From: Mesonia aestuariivivens
Lineage (GTDB): Bacteria > Bacteroidota > Bacteroidia > Flavobacteriales > Flavobacteriaceae
Reading direction: 5' to 3'
Assembly (NCBI RefSeq): GCF_019311235.1
Contig: NZ_JAHWDF010000012.1
Span: 1-64,000 of the forward strand
Length of the DNA stretch: 64,000 nt
Part shown: positions 28,510 through 38,044 of the stretch, in pieces
Layout: each line of letters starts with the position of its first letter
Position numbering within the stretch: the first letter of the stretch is position 1
Made by a program: the position numbers and the translations under genes
Notes under the pieces: model-generated
Told to the model about the DNA's origin: nothing
Seen by the model: only the letters and a program-made list of their open reading frames with translations
Databases searched by the model: none

Positions 28510-29763
28510 TTATAATTTCACAGTAACTCCAAGTCCTGGTAAGAATGCATTACTTTTGTAGGTACCTCCAAAAGTTACTTCTTGACCGTTTTCTTGATAA
28601 TGATCGTAAGATTCTTTTACTTCTTTAAATTTTAAGTAAGCAAATGAAGCATCTATAGCTACGCTTTTAGAAATTTGATAAGAAAAACCTGTTGTAAAAC
28701 CATGTGAATCGTTACGCGGAGTTTCTGGAGCAAAATAACCCGACTGAACTGGAGACTCGTCAAAATAATAACCAACACGTACATCTAAATTGCTTAAAGC
28801 TGAATATTGAACTCCGAATCTATAGGTTGAAGCGTCTTTGTAATTTCTAGGATTTACTGATGTTGGAATATTATCTGGAGCAAAATCTATATCTAAAGAC
28901 TCATAAACGCCCCAAAAAGCTCTGTTATAGTCAAAAGCAAACAACCACTTATTATAAGTATAAGAAGCACCAATAGTTAATTCTGCTGGCATAGGTAATT
29001 CGGCATCAAATGCGACTACTCCGTTAGAAACAGGAGCTAAAGGTGAATTAGGAACATTTCTAAAAGTAGCATCGCCATCTTCAGCTTCTAAAATAATTTC
29101 TGACCTGTAATTAACCCCTATTCTAAGATTTTCGATAGGCGTATACATCGCACTAGCAGACCAGCCCCAACTGTTCACACCACTAGCATCTACCTCAACA
29201 TTTGAGCGATCACCTTCTTCATTCGTAAGCGTTCTATTGAGATTTCTATTAAAGTTTACAGAACCCGTAACAAAAATTGGCCCACCACCAACGCTTAAGT
29301 TATCTGCAATTTTATAAGAAATTAAAGGCTGAATATAAATTGCTTGTAAATCTATATTATTAATTAAATGTGACCCTTTCCAGTCTGTTGGCCATTCTAC
29401 ATTACTTCCGTATGGTGTATAAATACTTAAGCCTAAGGCTAATTGTTCTGAAAGTCTATATGAAGCGTACAAATAAAATGGTGTACTTACCCCGCTATCT
29501 GTTTTAGCAAAACCTCCAGTCGTTTCATTTTGCCATTTTACATTTGATATTACCCCTGTTACTCCGGCAGAAATATTTAGTTTATTTTCTAAATAAACCA
29601 ATCCTGCGGGATTAAAAAATGCTAATTCTGCGCTATTCACTACAGCCACACCGGCATGACCCATCGCTAAAGCTCTTTGTCCCTGTGTACTTACACGATA
29701 CCCGCCAGCGTAAGTTGCAGCTGCACAAAACAAGAGCATCACTGCTATTGAAAGTTTCTTCAT
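28510..29763 (-). CDS. OmpP1/FadL-type outer membrane transporter
   Basis: A 417-residue beta-barrel with signal peptide ending ATYAG. The FadL/TodX N-terminus is clear: GGYRVSTQGQRALAMGHAGVAVV followed by SAELAFFNPAGLVYL. FadL proteins carry hydrophobic compounds such as long-chain fatty acids across the outer membrane. The aromatic-terminated strand ends at VTVKL. It is first in a two-gene operon with the SGNH lipoprotein and has a promoter with both elements. Confidence 0.92.
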   Translation of the reverse strand: MKKLSIAVMLLFCAAATYAGGYRVSTQGQRALAMGHAGVAVVNSAELAFFNPAGLVYLENKLNISAGVTGVISNVKWQNETTGGFAKTDSGVSTPFYLYASYRLSEQLALGLSIYTPYGSNVEWPTDWKGSHLINNIDLQAIYIQPLISYKIADNLSVGGGPIFVTGSVNFNRNLNRTLTNEEGDRSNVEVDASGVNSWGWSASAMYTPIENLRIGVNYRSEIILEAEDGDATFRNVPNSPLAPVSNGVVAFDAELPMPAELTIGASYTYNKWLFAFDYNRAFWGVYESLDIDFAPDNIPTSVNPRNYKDASTYRFGVQYSALSNLDVRVGYYFDESPVQSGYFAPETPRNDSHGFTTGFSYQISKSVAIDASFAYLKFKEVKESYDHYQENGQEVTFGGTYKSNAFLPGLGVTVKL

Positions 29764-29801
29764 AATTAAAGTTGATTATATTATTCTAACAATTATATAC
29801 A

Positions 29802-29831
29802 CAAATTTAATAGAATAATAATTTAATACAA
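29802..29831 (-). promoter_or_regulatory. Promoter of the FadL-SGNH operon
   Basis: On the minus strand TTG (29831-29829), 19 bases, TAAATTTG (29809-29802). The leader is about 30 bases. Confidence 0.5.
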
Positions 29832-29872
29832 CTAAAATTACGAAATATTATGCTAGCATAGCATTTTTTTAG

Positions 29873-30640
29873 TTATTTATTAATGAAATTTATTACTGTT
29901 TGATAAAACTCATCTGGTTTTTCTGCGTGCAACCAATGTCCAACGCCTTTGATTGTGATTAACTCTGATGTAGGAAAATGTTCTTTTAGTAAATCTTTAT
30001 CGCCTTCCTGTATATATTTTGAATTTCCTCCGTTTAAAAATAAAGTATCCCCTTTAAATATTTCTTCAGAAGTTAATGCCTGTCCTATCTCATTTACTTT
30101 ATCTTTTAATACTTCTAAATTCATTCTTAAAGCCAACTTACCCTTTTCTTTCCAATAAAGATTTTTCAACAAAAATTGACGAACACCCCATTCTTCAATA
30201 TATTCTTTTAACTTTTCATCTGCTTGACCACGGCTTGTTAATTCTGAATTACTCAACATGGTTAATCCATCTAAAATGGTTTGATGATGTGGCGCATAAT
30301 ATTTGGGCGCTATATCTGCAACTACTAGTTTTTCTATTAATTGTGGAAATTCACAAGCCGTTTTCATAGCGGTTTTCCCACCCATAGAATGTCCTAAAAG
30401 GATAATATTTTCAAGTTTATTTTTTTTGCAGTATTCGTTAATATCTTTCGCCATAACCTGATAGTTAAACTCATCTGTATGCGGACTTCTACCGTGATTG
30501 CGCTGATCTATAAGATGAACTTGATAACCAGCCTCTGAAAATTTAGCTCCAAGAGTTTTCCAGTTATCACTCATTCCTAAAAAACCATGTAAAATTAAAA
30601 AAGGTTTTCCTCCTCCTAGTACGTTAGCATATAATTCCAT
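29873..30640 (-). CDS. Alpha/beta hydrolase (YbfF-like esterase)
   Basis: A 255-residue soluble hydrolase. It shows the oxyanion strand LHGFLGMSDNW, the nucleophile elbow GHSMGG with the catalytic serine, DQRNHGRS, and the closing GVGHWLHAEKPDEF with the catalytic His. This matches the YbfF/acyl-CoA-esterase-like group. The substrate is not predictable. It begins 8 bases after pdxJ and is likely co-transcribed with it. Confidence 0.87.
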   Translation of the reverse strand: MELYANVLGGGKPFLILHGFLGMSDNWKTLGAKFSEAGYQVHLIDQRNHGRSPHTDEFNYQVMAKDINEYCKKNKLENIILLGHSMGGKTAMKTACEFPQLIEKLVVADIAPKYYAPHHQTILDGLTMLSNSELTSRGQADEKLKEYIEEWGVRQFLLKNLYWKEKGKLALRMNLEVLKDKVNEIGQALTSEEIFKGDTLFLNGGNSKYIQEGDKDLLKEHFPTSELITIKGVGHWLHAEKPDEFYQTVINFINK

Positions 30641-30648
30641 TTTATATT

Positions 30649-31362
30649 TTATTTTAAAAGTGAAAGGTATTTTTTTATCACAGTTTCTAAACCTTCATAT
30701 AAAGACTCTGCAATTAACGCATGCCCTATAGAAACTTCGGCTAAAGCAGGAATATTTTCTTTGAAAAATTGAATATTCTGAAGCGATAGATCATGACCTG
30801 CATTTAAACCTAAACCTACCTCTTTGGCTATTTTAGCACATTCTACATAAGGCAGAATACCATCTTTATTACCATTCGCATAATTTTCCGCGTAAGCTTC
30901 TGTATATAATTCAATTCTATCTGCACCCGTATATTGGGCCGCCTCAATCATTTTTGGGTTAGGGTCTATAAAAATAGAAGTTCTAATATTGTTTTGCTTA
31001 AATTCTTGTATCACTTCTACTAGAAAATCTTTATGTTTTACCGTATCCCAACCCGCATTAGAAGTAATAGCATCTTCAGCATCTGGCACTAATGTCACCT
31101 GCGTAGGCTTATTTTCTAATACTAAATCTATAAATTGTGGAATAGGATTACCTTCTATATTAAATTCTGTAGTTACAGCAGGTGCTAAATCGCGAACATC
31201 TTGATAGGTAATATGTCTCTCGTCTGGTCTTGGATGAACAGTAATTCCTTGCGCTCCAAAGCCTTCTATTGCTGCAGCTGTTTTTAAAACGTTAGGTACA
31301 TCACCCCCTCTAGAATTTCTTAAAGTGGCTATTTTATTAATATTTACGCTTAATTTTGTCAT
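30649..31362 (-). CDS. pdxJ: Pyridoxine 5'-phosphate synthase
   Basis: A 237-residue TIM-barrel enzyme that condenses 1-deoxyxylulose 5-phosphate with 3-amino-2-oxopropyl phosphate to make pyridoxine 5'-phosphate. Hallmarks are VNINKIATLRNSRGGDVP at the N-terminus, TVHPRPDERHI, and LNAGHDLSLQN near the end with the phosphate-binding region EVSIGHALI. Divergent from the CBS-domain gene, with an 85-base shared upstream region containing TATTTTTG (minus strand 31388-31381). Confidence 0.97.
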   Translation of the reverse strand: MTKLSVNINKIATLRNSRGGDVPNVLKTAAAIEGFGAQGITVHPRPDERHITYQDVRDLAPAVTTEFNIEGNPIPQFIDLVLENKPTQVTLVPDAEDAITSNAGWDTVKHKDFLVEVIQEFKQNNIRTSIFIDPNPKMIEAAQYTGADRIELYTEAYAENYANGNKDGILPYVECAKIAKEVGLGLNAGHDLSLQNIQFFKENIPALAEVSIGHALIAESLYEGLETVIKKYLSLLK

Positions 31363-31447
31363 TTCTGTATATTTAAGTCACAAAAATACAAAGTAGAAAA
31401 GCTTTCTTATGCTATATTTTCCTTAATTTGCAGAAAAACCCATTGCT

Positions 31448-32107
31448 ATGAATATTACTCATTACATTATCAATGATGTAGCTATTCAATCTGTTACAGA
31501 AAAAATTGAAACATTAAAAAAACTTTTTAATGAATTAACATACACTCATATTCCTATTTCAAAAAACGGAATTTTTATGGGCTGTATTGCAGAAAATGAT
31601 GTGCGTTGTTTTGAGAACAATAAGCCTTTGACGGAATATGAGTATTCTCTAGAAACCTTTTTTGTTAGAGAAACAGATAACTGGTTAGATGTATTAGAGA
31701 CATTCACCAATAACAACACCAATTTAATGCCTGTTCTTTCTACTGAAGAGAATAACTATTTAGGCTACCTTGAAATAAGTGATGTACTATCTTATTTTAG
31801 CGAAACCCCATTTATGGATTCTCCTGGAGCTATTGTAGTGGTAGAAAAAGGCTTAAAAGATTATGCTTTTAGTGAACTATGTCAAATTGTAGAATCTAAT
31901 GAAGGTAGGCTTCTTGGTGCATTTGTTAGCAATATAGATAATGATATCGCACAAATAACCATTAAAATTGGCTTATTAGGCTTAAATGAAATTATACAAA
32001 CATTTAGAAGATATAGTTATAAAGTAGTGAGTACACACCAAGAAGATGTCTTTCTTAAAAACTTAAAGGAAAGATCTGATTATTTAGATAAATACCTCAA
32101 TATATAG
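31448..32107 (+). CDS. CBS-domain protein
   Basis: A 219-residue soluble protein. Two CBS motifs form a probable adenine-nucleotide-sensing pair in the first 130 residues (HIPISKNGIFMGCIAENDV and LMPVLSTEENNYLGYLEISDVL). The C-terminal 80 residues are an ACT-like or unknown domain. This gene precedes nadK by 2 bases in flavobacteria, so a sensing role linked to NAD(P) or energy state is plausible but unproven. Confidence 0.82.
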   Translation: MNITHYIINDVAIQSVTEKIETLKKLFNELTYTHIPISKNGIFMGCIAENDVRCFENNKPLTEYEYSLETFFVRETDNWLDVLETFTNNNTNLMPVLSTEENNYLGYLEISDVLSYFSETPFMDSPGAIVVVEKGLKDYAFSELCQIVESNEGRLLGAFVSNIDNDIAQITIKIGLLGLNEIIQTFRRYSYKVVSTHQEDVFLKNLKERSDYLDKYLNI

Positions 32108-32109
32108 TT

Positions 32110-33003
32110 ATGAAAGTAGCCATCTATGGTCAATTTTACCACCAAAACTCAGAAAAATACGTTCAGCAATTATTGGACGCATTAGAGAGAAAAAATATCA
32201 CGGTATTTATAGAAGAACAGTTTCTAGAAATTATTAGAGAAAACGAAGTAATCAAAAAAGAATACAATCAGTTTAAAACTTTTTCTCAACTCGATAACTC
32301 TTACGATCTTTTTTTTAGCATTGGTGGTGACGGTACTATTTTAAAAAGTGTTTACTATGTTAAAGATTTAGACATCCCAATCGTAGGCATAAATACGGGT
32401 AGATTAGGTTTTCTAGCGACCATACAAAAAGAAGAAATTTCAGAAACCATTTCTTCTATACTTCAAAAAAATTACACTATTTCTGAAAGAGAATTGCTAT
32501 GCATTGCAACAACTCCAAATTACAAAAGTCTTTCTGATGTCAATTTCGCTTTAAATGAAATTACAGTTAGCCGAAAAAACACGACATCTATGATCACTAT
32601 TAAGACTTGGTTAGATGATAAATACCTTACTGCCTATTGGGCAGATGGTCTAATTATTACCACACCAACAGGCTCTACAGGATACTCATTAAGCTGTGGT
32701 GGCCCCGTAATAACTCCCGAAACAAATGCGTTAGCATTAACCCCAATAGCACCGCATAATTTAAATGCTAGACCTCTAGTTATCCCCAACAAAACTAAGA
32801 TTAAGCTAGAAGTTTCGGGTAGAGCCGGAGAATATTTGGTTTCATTAGACTCTAGACTCTCTACTTTAAAAGAAGATACAACAATTTACATAGAGAAGGC
32901 GCCCTTTAAAATTGGCATTGTTTCTTTAAAAGAAGACAGTTTTATTCAAACCCTTCGCCAAAAATTACTTTGGGGTGAAGATAAGCGTAATCAAAAACAA
33001 TAA
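32110..33003 (+). CDS. nadK: NAD kinase
   Basis: A 297-residue enzyme that phosphorylates NAD to NADP. The catalytic GGDGTIL motif, NTGRLGFLAT, and the second conserved block TPTGSTGYSLSCGGP are all present, as is the NALNEITV-type region (FALNEITV). Length is normal. It is the second gene of a plus-strand run that leads to bamA. Confidence 0.97.
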   Translation: MKVAIYGQFYHQNSEKYVQQLLDALERKNITVFIEEQFLEIIRENEVIKKEYNQFKTFSQLDNSYDLFFSIGGDGTILKSVYYVKDLDIPIVGINTGRLGFLATIQKEEISETISSILQKNYTISERELLCIATTPNYKSLSDVNFALNEITVSRKNTTSMITIKTWLDDKYLTAYWADGLIITTPTGSTGYSLSCGGPVITPETNALALTPIAPHNLNARPLVIPNKTKIKLEVSGRAGEYLVSLDSRLSTLKEDTTIYIEKAPFKIGIVSLKEDSFIQTLRQKLLWGEDKRNQKQ

Positions 33004-33043
33004 AATTTGCTGAAAAGTGTTTTTATACCAAATACACCTATAT

Positions 33044-33077
33044 AATTAAGTGAGTGATAACTTAATTCATATATTTG
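33044..33077 (+). promoter_or_regulatory. Promoter region with 8-bp inverted repeat before the DUF6089 gene
   Basis: AATTAAGT (33044-33051), 8 bases, ACTTAATT (33060-33067), directly followed by TATATTTG (33070-33077), an exact -7 element. The inverted repeat occupies the place of the -33 element, where no TTG is seen, so the promoter may need an activator or be repressed here. Confidence 0.35.
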
Positions 33078-33094
33078 CAAACTTTTAGAAATTT

Positions 33095-33787
33095 ATGAGG
33101 TATTTAACGGCAGTTATAATAATGGTCCTACTCAACAACACATTAGAAGCACAAACCTATGAAATAGGTGTGATGTTTGGTGGAATTAATTACATAGGTG
33201 ATGTAGGCAAGACCAACTATATCTCTCCTAACAAATTAGCTATAGGCGGAATTGCAAAATGGAACCGTAGCGACAGACATTCATTTAGAGCTAGCTTATT
33301 ATATACGCAACTTAGTGCTAATGATGCAGATTCAGATGAAGCTAGAAGAAAACAACGAGGTTATTCTTTTGACAATTCGATGATAGAAGGCTCGTTAGGG
33401 TTAGAATTCACCTTTAAAGAATGGAATTTACATACGTTTAAAAAACAATTTACTCCTTATTTATATACTGGTATCACTGGCTTTTTAGCCCATGACATGG
33501 GACTAAACAGTAACGGAGAAATTAGCACCCAAAAAAGGAAATTAGACTTCGCCATCCCCATGGTTTTTGGAGCTAAATATACGCTGACTACAGATCTTAT
33601 TCTTGCTGCAGAAATTGGCGCTAGATACACTTTTACAGATAATTTAGACGGAAGTAACCCCGAAGAGTTTGATGATGGAAAAAATTTAACTTCCTTTGGA
33701 AATCCAAATACCAATGACTGGTATATGTTTACTGGTATTACCTTAACATATACCTTTGGGAGAAAACCTTGTTATTGTAATTTTTAA
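33095..33787 (+). CDS. DUF6089 outer membrane beta-barrel protein
   Basis: A 230-residue secreted protein with a signal peptide ending LEAQT. The mature part opens YEIGVMFGGINYIGD and has strongly aromatic, alternating strands, ending with LTYTFGRKPCYCNF. I recognise it as the DUF6089 family that sits before uppS-bamA in flavobacteria. It is likely a small outer membrane barrel related to envelope assembly; no function is known. Its stop overlaps the uppS start by one base. Confidence 0.8.
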   Translation: MRYLTAVIIMVLLNNTLEAQTYEIGVMFGGINYIGDVGKTNYISPNKLAIGGIAKWNRSDRHSFRASLLYTQLSANDADSDEARRKQRGYSFDNSMIEGSLGLEFTFKEWNLHTFKKQFTPYLYTGITGFLAHDMGLNSNGEISTQKRKLDFAIPMVFGAKYTLTTDLILAAEIGARYTFTDNLDGSNPEEFDDGKNLTSFGNPNTNDWYMFTGITLTYTFGRKPCYCNF

Positions 33788-34527
33788 TGAATTTAAAACA
33801 ACAAATAAATAATACACAATTACCTCAGCATCTTGCGATCATTATGGATGGTAATGGGAGGTGGGCAAAAAAGCAAGGCTTTTTAAGAGTAAAAGGTCAT
33901 GAAAGAGGTTCTAAAGCGGTAAGAGAAACAGTAGAAACTTGTGCAGAAATAGGTATCAAGAATTTAACCCTATTTGCTTTTTCTACAGAAAATTGGAATA
34001 GACCAAAACTTGAAGTTAAAACATTAATGAATCTTTTAGTTTCTTCTTTAAAAAAAGAAATTAATACATTAATGAAAAATAACATTAAACTTAATGCTAT
34101 TGGGTGCCTTGATAATTTACCTAACAAAGCAAAAAAAGAACTTCAAGAAGTCATCGAGAAAACCTCTTCAAATTCTTTAATGACACTTACTTTAGCGCTA
34201 AGTTATGGTTCTAGAGAAGAATTGGTGAACACCATAAAATCTATTGCCAAAAAAGTACAGCAAGAAGAATTAACAATAGAAGAAATAAACGACGATATTG
34301 TCAATAAAAATCTATATACGCATAATTTGCCAGATGTAGATTTATTAATTAGAACAAGCGGGGAACAAAGAATTAGCAACTTCTTGCTTTGGCAAATTGC
34401 CTATGCAGAATTATATTTCACCCCAACCCTATGGCCAGATTTTAGAAAAGAAAATTTATTTGAAGCCATATTAAATTATCAAAACAGAGAAAGAAGATTT
34501 GGAAAAACAAGTGAGCAACTTAGTTAA
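33787..34527 (+). CDS. uppS: Isoprenyl transferase (undecaprenyl diphosphate synthase)
   Basis: A 246-residue cis-prenyltransferase that builds the C55 lipid carrier for cell wall and polysaccharide synthesis. The catalytic Asp lies in IIMDGNGRWAKKQG, and the C-terminal block RTSGEQRISNFLLWQIAYAE contains the usual substrate-binding residues. Length is normal. It lies between the DUF6089 gene (1-base overlap) and bamA (5 bases). Confidence 0.97.
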   Translation: MNLKQQINNTQLPQHLAIIMDGNGRWAKKQGFLRVKGHERGSKAVRETVETCAEIGIKNLTLFAFSTENWNRPKLEVKTLMNLLVSSLKKEINTLMKNNIKLNAIGCLDNLPNKAKKELQEVIEKTSSNSLMTLTLALSYGSREELVNTIKSIAKKVQQEELTIEEINDDIVNKNLYTHNLPDVDLLIRTSGEQRISNFLLWQIAYAELYFTPTLWPDFRKENLFEAILNYQNRERRFGKTSEQLS

Positions 34528-34531
34528 TGTA

Positions 34532-37120
34532 ATGATGAACAAACAACTATTTTTAATTTTATTATGCACCATTACATTTGGTTTTAAAGGTATAGCCCAA
34601 AATGATATTCCTATTGCTAATAGTAAAGAATATACTATTGCAGAAATAAATGTAACAGGCACCTCTAATTATAACGAACAGACCGTAATTGCTTTTACAG
34701 GACTTAAAGAAGGAGATCAAATATTCATCCCAGGAGATAGAATGAGTAACGTCATTAAAAAGCTTTGGGACCTAGGTCTTTTTAGCGACATTAACTTCTA
34801 TATTACCAAAATTGAAGGAAATCAAGCTTATTTAGAACTAGAAATACAAGAAGTACCAGAACTTCATGAAGTAACCATTAGTGGTCTAAAAAAGAAAAAA
34901 CGCCGCGAGGAGATTATTAAAAACAATAAACTTAAAGCAGGAACAAAAGTTACCGAAAACTTAATCGCTAAAACACGCGCAAATATAAAAGAAGACTACA
35001 CCAGTGAAGGTTTTTTAAACGCTAGTGTAGACATTAGAACACGTGAAATAAAAGACAGCATTTCTTCTGAAACCTCTAAGGTGGATATGATTTTGAAAAT
35101 CAATAAAGGAGAGAAAGTAAAAATTTCTTCTATCAACATTGAAGGAAACAATGTGTTTTCTGATGCTAAAGTAAGAAGACAAATGAAAACCAAGCGTAAA
35201 AACTTTTTACGCCTCTGGAAACGATCTAAGTTTATAGAAGAAGATTACGAAAATGATAAAACAGAGATCATAAAGAAATACAAAGAAAAAGGGTTTCGTG
35301 ATGCACGAATTGTTTCAGATTCAATCATCAAAAAAAATGATAAAAATATAGCGATTAACCTTAATCTAGAAGAAGGTGACAAATATTACTTCGGAAACAT
35401 TAATTTCTTAGGAAATAGCGTTTACACAGATCAGCAATTAAAACAAGTATTAGGCATTAACAAAGGCGACGTTTATAACGGAATACTTCTGAAGAAAAAA
35501 ATTGCAGATAACGAGAGGCCAGATGCAAATGATTTAACAAATTTATACCAAAACAACGGTTATTTATTCTCTCAAATCAACCCTGTAGAAACAAGAGTTT
35601 ACAATGACACTATTGATTTTGAAATAAGAATTGTCGAAGGAAAAGTTGCTTATTTTGATAACATCGTCATTAACGGAAATGACAAAACTAATGACCATGT
35701 TATCTACAGAAACTTAAGAACAAAACCTGGACAAAAATACAGCAAAGAAGATGTTGTAAGAACCGTTCGTGAATTAGGGCAATTAGGTTTCTTTGACGCA
35801 GAACGTCTTTCTCCTGAATTTAAAAATGTAAATCCAAACGACGGAACGTTAGATTTAGAATATAACGTTGTAGAAAGTGGTGCAAGCCAAATTGAACTAC
35901 AAGGTGGTTATGGCGGCGGAGGTTTTGTTGGTACTCTAGGTCTATCTTTTAATAATTTCTCTTTAAAAGGAATTTTTGATAAAGAAGCATACAAACCCCT
36001 ACCTATGGGTGACGGTCAAACTTTATCGTTAAGACTACAAGCCTCTACGTTTTACAGGACTTTCAGCTTATCATTTTCAGAACCTTGGTTAGGAGGTAAA
36101 AAACCAATTAGACTTACAACTTCTTTATCTCATACAGTACAATATTATTATGATGCATATGCTAGAGAAGCTAATAAAGATAGAAAGTTTTTAATTACAG
36201 GAGGTTCTATTGGTTTAGCAAAACGTTTAACCATACCAGATGATTACTTTACGCTTTCATCGGCAGTGAGCTTTCAGCATTATAACCTAAAAAATTATAA
36301 CATTGGGTTATTTAATTTCCCTAATGGTCACGCCAATAATTTTGCTATAACACTTGGTATAAGTCGTGATAATACATTTACTAACCCTATTTACCCAATG
36401 GGAGGATCTAAATTTAGTATTACCGCTAAATTCACTCCACCATATTCAGCTTGGAATGGTATAGATTATGCAGATTTAAAAAACAAACCCGCTTATCAAG
36501 ACGAAAATGGTGATGCAGATTTAGCCAAAATCGATCAACAGCGTTTCAATTGGTTAGAATATTATAAATTAAAATTTAATGGAGATTGGTACAATCAAAT
36601 CATCGATAAATTTGTTCTAAGAACAAATGTAGAATATGGTTTCTTAGGAGCTTACAATAACGACAGAGGTATCCCACCTTTTGAAAGATTTTATTTAGGT
36701 GGTGATGGTCTTGGTGGTTACAGCTTAGATGGTCGTGAAACGATTAGATTAAGAGGTTACCCTAATCAATCTTTAGTTCCTATAGATAGAAATTACACAG
36801 CAAGTACCGCTGGGGTAACAAGAAATGACGGAGCAACCATTTATAATAAATACAGTCTAGAATTAAGATACCCGATTACCTTAAAGCCATCGGCTTCTAT
36901 ATATGCCCTTACTTTTGCTGAAGGAGGAGCATCTTATGATGGCTTTAAAGATTTTAATCCTTTTCAATTGAATAGATCTGCCGGTTTTGGTGTTCGTATA
37001 TTTATGCCAGCATTTGGATTGTTAGGAATTGATTTTGGTTATGGTTTCGACCCCATTCCAGGAACAAACACAGGACCAAACGGTTGGGAAACACACTTTA
37101 TTATAGGTCAACAATTCTAA
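34532..37120 (+). CDS. bamA: Outer membrane protein assembly factor BamA
   Basis: An 862-residue Omp85 protein. The signal peptide begins MMNKQLFLILLCT and ends KGIAQ; the longer frame uses a TTG within uppS and is unlikely (the ATG at 34535 is also possible). Five POTRA domains follow (the fourth around VYTDQQLKQVLGINKGDVYN, the fifth around VIYRNLRTKPGQKYSKEDV), then the barrel, with the lid-lock motif within VRIFMPAFGLLGIDFGYG at the C-terminal end. It inserts beta-barrels into the outer membrane, in line with the downstream OmpH/Skp genes. Confidence 0.96.
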   Translation: MMNKQLFLILLCTITFGFKGIAQNDIPIANSKEYTIAEINVTGTSNYNEQTVIAFTGLKEGDQIFIPGDRMSNVIKKLWDLGLFSDINFYITKIEGNQAYLELEIQEVPELHEVTISGLKKKKRREEIIKNNKLKAGTKVTENLIAKTRANIKEDYTSEGFLNASVDIRTREIKDSISSETSKVDMILKINKGEKVKISSINIEGNNVFSDAKVRRQMKTKRKNFLRLWKRSKFIEEDYENDKTEIIKKYKEKGFRDARIVSDSIIKKNDKNIAINLNLEEGDKYYFGNINFLGNSVYTDQQLKQVLGINKGDVYNGILLKKKIADNERPDANDLTNLYQNNGYLFSQINPVETRVYNDTIDFEIRIVEGKVAYFDNIVINGNDKTNDHVIYRNLRTKPGQKYSKEDVVRTVRELGQLGFFDAERLSPEFKNVNPNDGTLDLEYNVVESGASQIELQGGYGGGGFVGTLGLSFNNFSLKGIFDKEAYKPLPMGDGQTLSLRLQASTFYRTFSLSFSEPWLGGKKPIRLTTSLSHTVQYYYDAYAREANKDRKFLITGGSIGLAKRLTIPDDYFTLSSAVSFQHYNLKNYNIGLFNFPNGHANNFAITLGISRDNTFTNPIYPMGGSKFSITAKFTPPYSAWNGIDYADLKNKPAYQDENGDADLAKIDQQRFNWLEYYKLKFNGDWYNQIIDKFVLRTNVEYGFLGAYNNDRGIPPFERFYLGGDGLGGYSLDGRETIRLRGYPNQSLVPIDRNYTASTAGVTRNDGATIYNKYSLELRYPITLKPSASIYALTFAEGGASYDGFKDFNPFQLNRSAGFGVRIFMPAFGLLGIDFGYGFDPIPGTNTGPNGWETHFIIGQQF

Positions 37121-37160
37121 AAATTTTGGTTTGGCACGATATTTTCTATAAACAAAATAT

Positions 37161-37997
37161 ATGATGAAAAAAGTATTTTTATACCTATCATTTCTTTTAA
37201 TTACCGCGGTTAACCTTCAAGCGCAGAGAGGAATTAAGGTAGCTTATATTGACATGGAATACATTTTAGACAATGTTTCTGAATATAAAGAGGCCAGCCA
37301 GCAACTTGAATCAAGAACACAAAAGTGGAGAGCAGAGGTAGAAGGTAAAATGCAGCATGTAGAAGACATGAAGCAAAATTTAGAAAATGAACGAGCACTT
37401 TTAACTAAAGAATTAATTGAAGAAAGAGAAGAAGAAATCAGCTATGAAGAAAAAGCGATTTTAGACTATCAACAAGAAAAATTTGGACCACAAGGTCAGT
37501 TTATTGTTCAGAAGAGACAACTAATTCAGCCTGTGCAAGATCAAGTATTCAACGCTGTTCAAGAAATTGGAGAAAAAAGACAATATGACTTTATTTTTGA
37601 AAATTCTGCAGACGCACTCTTGCTATATTCCGCAGAAAGGCACGATATTAGCGACCAAGTTTTGTCGATCATTCAACGTTCTTCTAGAAAATTAGAATTA
37701 GAAAACAGAAGAGATCAAAAAGCAAAACAAGAAGAAGTTGCTACTGAACCATACAAATCTGTAGAGAAAGCAGCAAAAGACAAGCAAGAAACTGTAGAAA
37801 GAGAAGCTAAAAGACAAGCACAAGTTAATGAAAGAGAGCAACTACTTAATGAACGTCAAAGAAGAAGAGATTCTATTAGAGATGTACGTCAACAAAAATT
37901 TGAAGAACGCAGAGCTAAACTTTTAAAAGAAAGAGAACAGCAAGCAAAAACAAGAGATTCTTTACGAAACATAAGAGAAGCACGAAATAATAAATAA
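37161..37997 (+). CDS. OmpH/Skp-family periplasmic chaperone, long form
   Basis: A 278-residue protein with a signal peptide ending NLQAQR. The Skp core starts IKVAYIDMEYILDNVSEY and is a long coiled coil. Compared with the second copy it carries about 100 extra C-terminal residues, a highly charged region of Arg, Glu, Lys and Gln (KEREQQAKTRDSL), likely an extended helix. Skp holds unfolded barrel proteins on the way to BamA, encoded 40 bases upstream. Confidence 0.88.
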   Translation: MMKKVFLYLSFLLITAVNLQAQRGIKVAYIDMEYILDNVSEYKEASQQLESRTQKWRAEVEGKMQHVEDMKQNLENERALLTKELIEEREEEISYEEKAILDYQQEKFGPQGQFIVQKRQLIQPVQDQVFNAVQEIGEKRQYDFIFENSADALLLYSAERHDISDQVLSIIQRSSRKLELENRRDQKAKQEEVATEPYKSVEKAAKDKQETVEREAKRQAQVNEREQLLNERQRRRDSIRDVRQQKFEERRAKLLKEREQQAKTRDSLRNIREARNNK

Positions 37998-38044
37998 TTT
38001 TAAATAATCAATTACAATAATCTAATTACCTTAATTTAAACAAA

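Noticed and set aside
34499-34531. BamA start inside uppS (TTG at 34499)
   Set aside because: Would put charged residues ahead of the signal peptide; the ATG at 34532 gives a normal signal peptide.
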